13,225 nucleotides of DNA, taken from NCBI RefSeq assembly GCF_016100455.1, contig NZ_JACFSK010000002.1, positions 1 through 13,225 of the forward strand. The letters run 5' to 3'. How positions within the stretch are numbered: position 1 is the first letter of the stretch; the number at the start of each line of letters is the position of its first letter. Positions 12,470 through 13,225 of this stretch are shown one piece after another. The stretch is from Bartonella sp. M0283 (GTDB lineage Bacteria > Pseudomonadota > Alphaproteobacteria > Rhizobiales > Rhizobiaceae). A program made the translations under genes and the position numbers. The notes beneath the pieces were generated by a model that ran no database searches, was not told the origin of the DNA, and worked only from the letters and a program-made list of their open reading frames with translations.

Positions 12470-13108
12470 ATGTCTCAGAAGACCGAACGTCTTTTACCTA
12501 TTCTGCTTGGACAAAGTGTTATTCCGGTTCTTGTTATTGAACGATTGGGAGATGCAGTGCCGGTTGCACGTGCCCTCGTCGAAGGGGGACTGAAAGCGAT
12601 CGAGATCACATTGCGCACCCCCGCAGCGCTAGATGCCATCCATGCAGTTTCGGAAGATGTGCCTGATGCCATTGTCGGAGCCGGTACAATTTTGAACGGC
12701 GACCAATATGTATCGGCTGAAAGTGCGGGGGCAAAATTTATTGTGAGCCCCGGACTGACCGGCGAACTCATAGACGCTGCCGAGGATAGCGATATACCGC
12801 TCCTTCCCGGAGCCGTTACACCGAGCGAATTGATGGGCGCGCTCGAAGAAGGCTACCAATGTTTGAAATTTTTCCCGGCAACGGCGGCCGGCGGCATTGA
12901 TTTCGTCAAATCGCTGGCTTCCCCCTTTGCCGAGGTAAAATTTTGCCCGACAGGTGGTATTTCGCAAAATAACGCCGCCGATTGGCTGAAACTGCCCAAT
13001 GTTGTGTGCATTGGCGGCTCGTGGGTGGCACCGAAAAAACTGATTGATGCCGGTGATTTTAAAGCCATTGCCGAACTTGCGAAAAACGCATCAAAGTTGA
13101 CTGCCTGA
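12470..13108 (+). CDS. eda: KDPG/KHG aldolase (Entner-Doudoroff)
   Basis: Splits 2-keto-3-deoxy-6-phosphogluconate into pyruvate and glyceraldehyde-3-phosphate (and can act on 4-hydroxy-2-oxoglutarate), a class I Schiff-base aldolase, trimeric in the family. The 212 residues fall on the same numbers as the E. coli enzyme: E45 and R49 (AIEITLRTP), T73 (GAGT), P94 (SPG) and the Schiff-base lysine K133 (CLKFFPA), with the phosphate-binding PTGGI (160-164). Length is normal. GGAGA (12459-12463) is 6 nt before the ATG. It stands alone here: no edd, zwf or pgl is seen beside it. Confidence 0.95.
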   Translation: MSQKTERLLPILLGQSVIPVLVIERLGDAVPVARALVEGGLKAIEITLRTPAALDAIHAVSEDVPDAIVGAGTILNGDQYVSAESAGAKFIVSPGLTGELIDAAEDSDIPLLPGAVTPSELMGALEEGYQCLKFFPATAAGGIDFVKSLASPFAEVKFCPTGGISQNNAADWLKLPNVVCIGGSWVAPKKLIDAGDFKAIAELAKNASKLTA

Positions 13109-13131
13109 AAAGCTGGTGGGAAAACAACAGG

Positions 13132-13159
13132 CCAAGCTCATTAAAATATAAGAGCTTGG
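13132..13159 (+). terminator. Possible eda terminator hairpin
   Basis: CCAAGCTC (13132-13139) and GAGCTTGG (13152-13159) pair perfectly, with a further TTA/TAA inner stem after a single bulged A. It is 23 bp past the eda stop codon. There is no T-tract after it on the plus strand, so it may be a 3' protective stem rather than a true intrinsic terminator. Confidence 0.45.
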
Positions 13160-13170
13160 TAAAGAAATAT

Positions 13171-13195
13171 AAAAACTAACTCGCCAAAGCGGGCG
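13171..13195 (-). terminator. Possible leftward terminator at right edge
   Basis: On the minus strand CGCC-CGCTTT-GGCG is followed within six bases by TTTTTAT. The stem is only four pairs. If real, it would end a gene entering from the right edge, which cannot be seen here. Confidence 0.25.
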
Positions 13196-13225
13196 GAATT
13201 GCTAATAAACAGGCAGCCCTTGAGC

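Noticed and set aside
13202..13225. End of a minus-strand gene (AQGLPVY then TAG)
   Set aside because: Only eight codons are visible and other frames are also open; too little to call.
1..13225. tRNA genes, CRISPR array, insertion sequences or prophage parts
   Set aside because: No cloverleaf with CCA end, no regularly spaced repeats, and no transposase or integrase motifs were seen on reading both strands.

Overview
The window reads as chromosomal DNA of an alphaproteobacterium of the order Rhizobiales (Hyphomicrobiales), most likely a Bartonella/Brucella-type relative with moderately low GC, such as the gut-associated Bartonella of insects. This placement is an inference. It rests on the divergent znuA | znuC-znuB-zur arrangement usual in Rhizobiales, a 377-residue fold-III lysine/ornithine decarboxylase with a long leader, and the base composition judged by eye. 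No mobile element, CRISPR array, tRNA or rRNA body was seen.

Layout. Positions 1-655 hold no convincing gene; the left edge carries a strong leftward promoter of the stable-RNA type. Positions 656-3774 are a complete high-affinity zinc uptake locus. znuA (periplasmic binding protein) lies on the minus strand; znuC (ATPase), znuB (permease) and zur (zinc-sensing repressor) are overlapping genes on the plus strand. A Zur-box-like palindrome sits beside the znuA start. Positions 3862-6541 encode an EmrA/EmrB-type export pair (membrane fusion protein plus 14-helix MFS pump), closed by a strong terminator. Positions 6619-7782 encode an iron-containing alcohol dehydrogenase superfamily protein in which all four canonical metal ligands appear to be replaced.

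Positions 8234-9833 are a lysine/ornithine decarboxylase on the minus strand with its own terminator, a strong promoter and a leader of about 430 nt. The leader contains stable hairpins, a possible switch that hides the ribosome binding site, and an open frame of 95 codons. It is probably the alphaproteobacterial speF-type leader RNA. A divergent LysR-family regulator follows (10072-11001), then a 390-bp intergenic stretch with a possible small RNA, a DUF533/TerB-like protein on the minus strand (11393-12067), a 400-bp divergent intergenic stretch, and the Entner-Doudoroff aldolase gene eda (12470-13108).

How the genes fit together. The zinc genes form a self-regulated uptake system: Zur with Zn2+ would shut both divergent transcripts. 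emrAB is an independent export unit. The decarboxylase makes putrescine and/or cadaverine and is probably controlled at the RNA level. The LysR gene next to it may act on the shared intergenic region. The remaining genes look like ordinary single-gene transcription units. The parts most worth a second look are the decarboxylase leader, the ligand-less dehydrogenase, the Fur-box-like palindrome between convergent genes, and the possible small RNA after the LysR gene.
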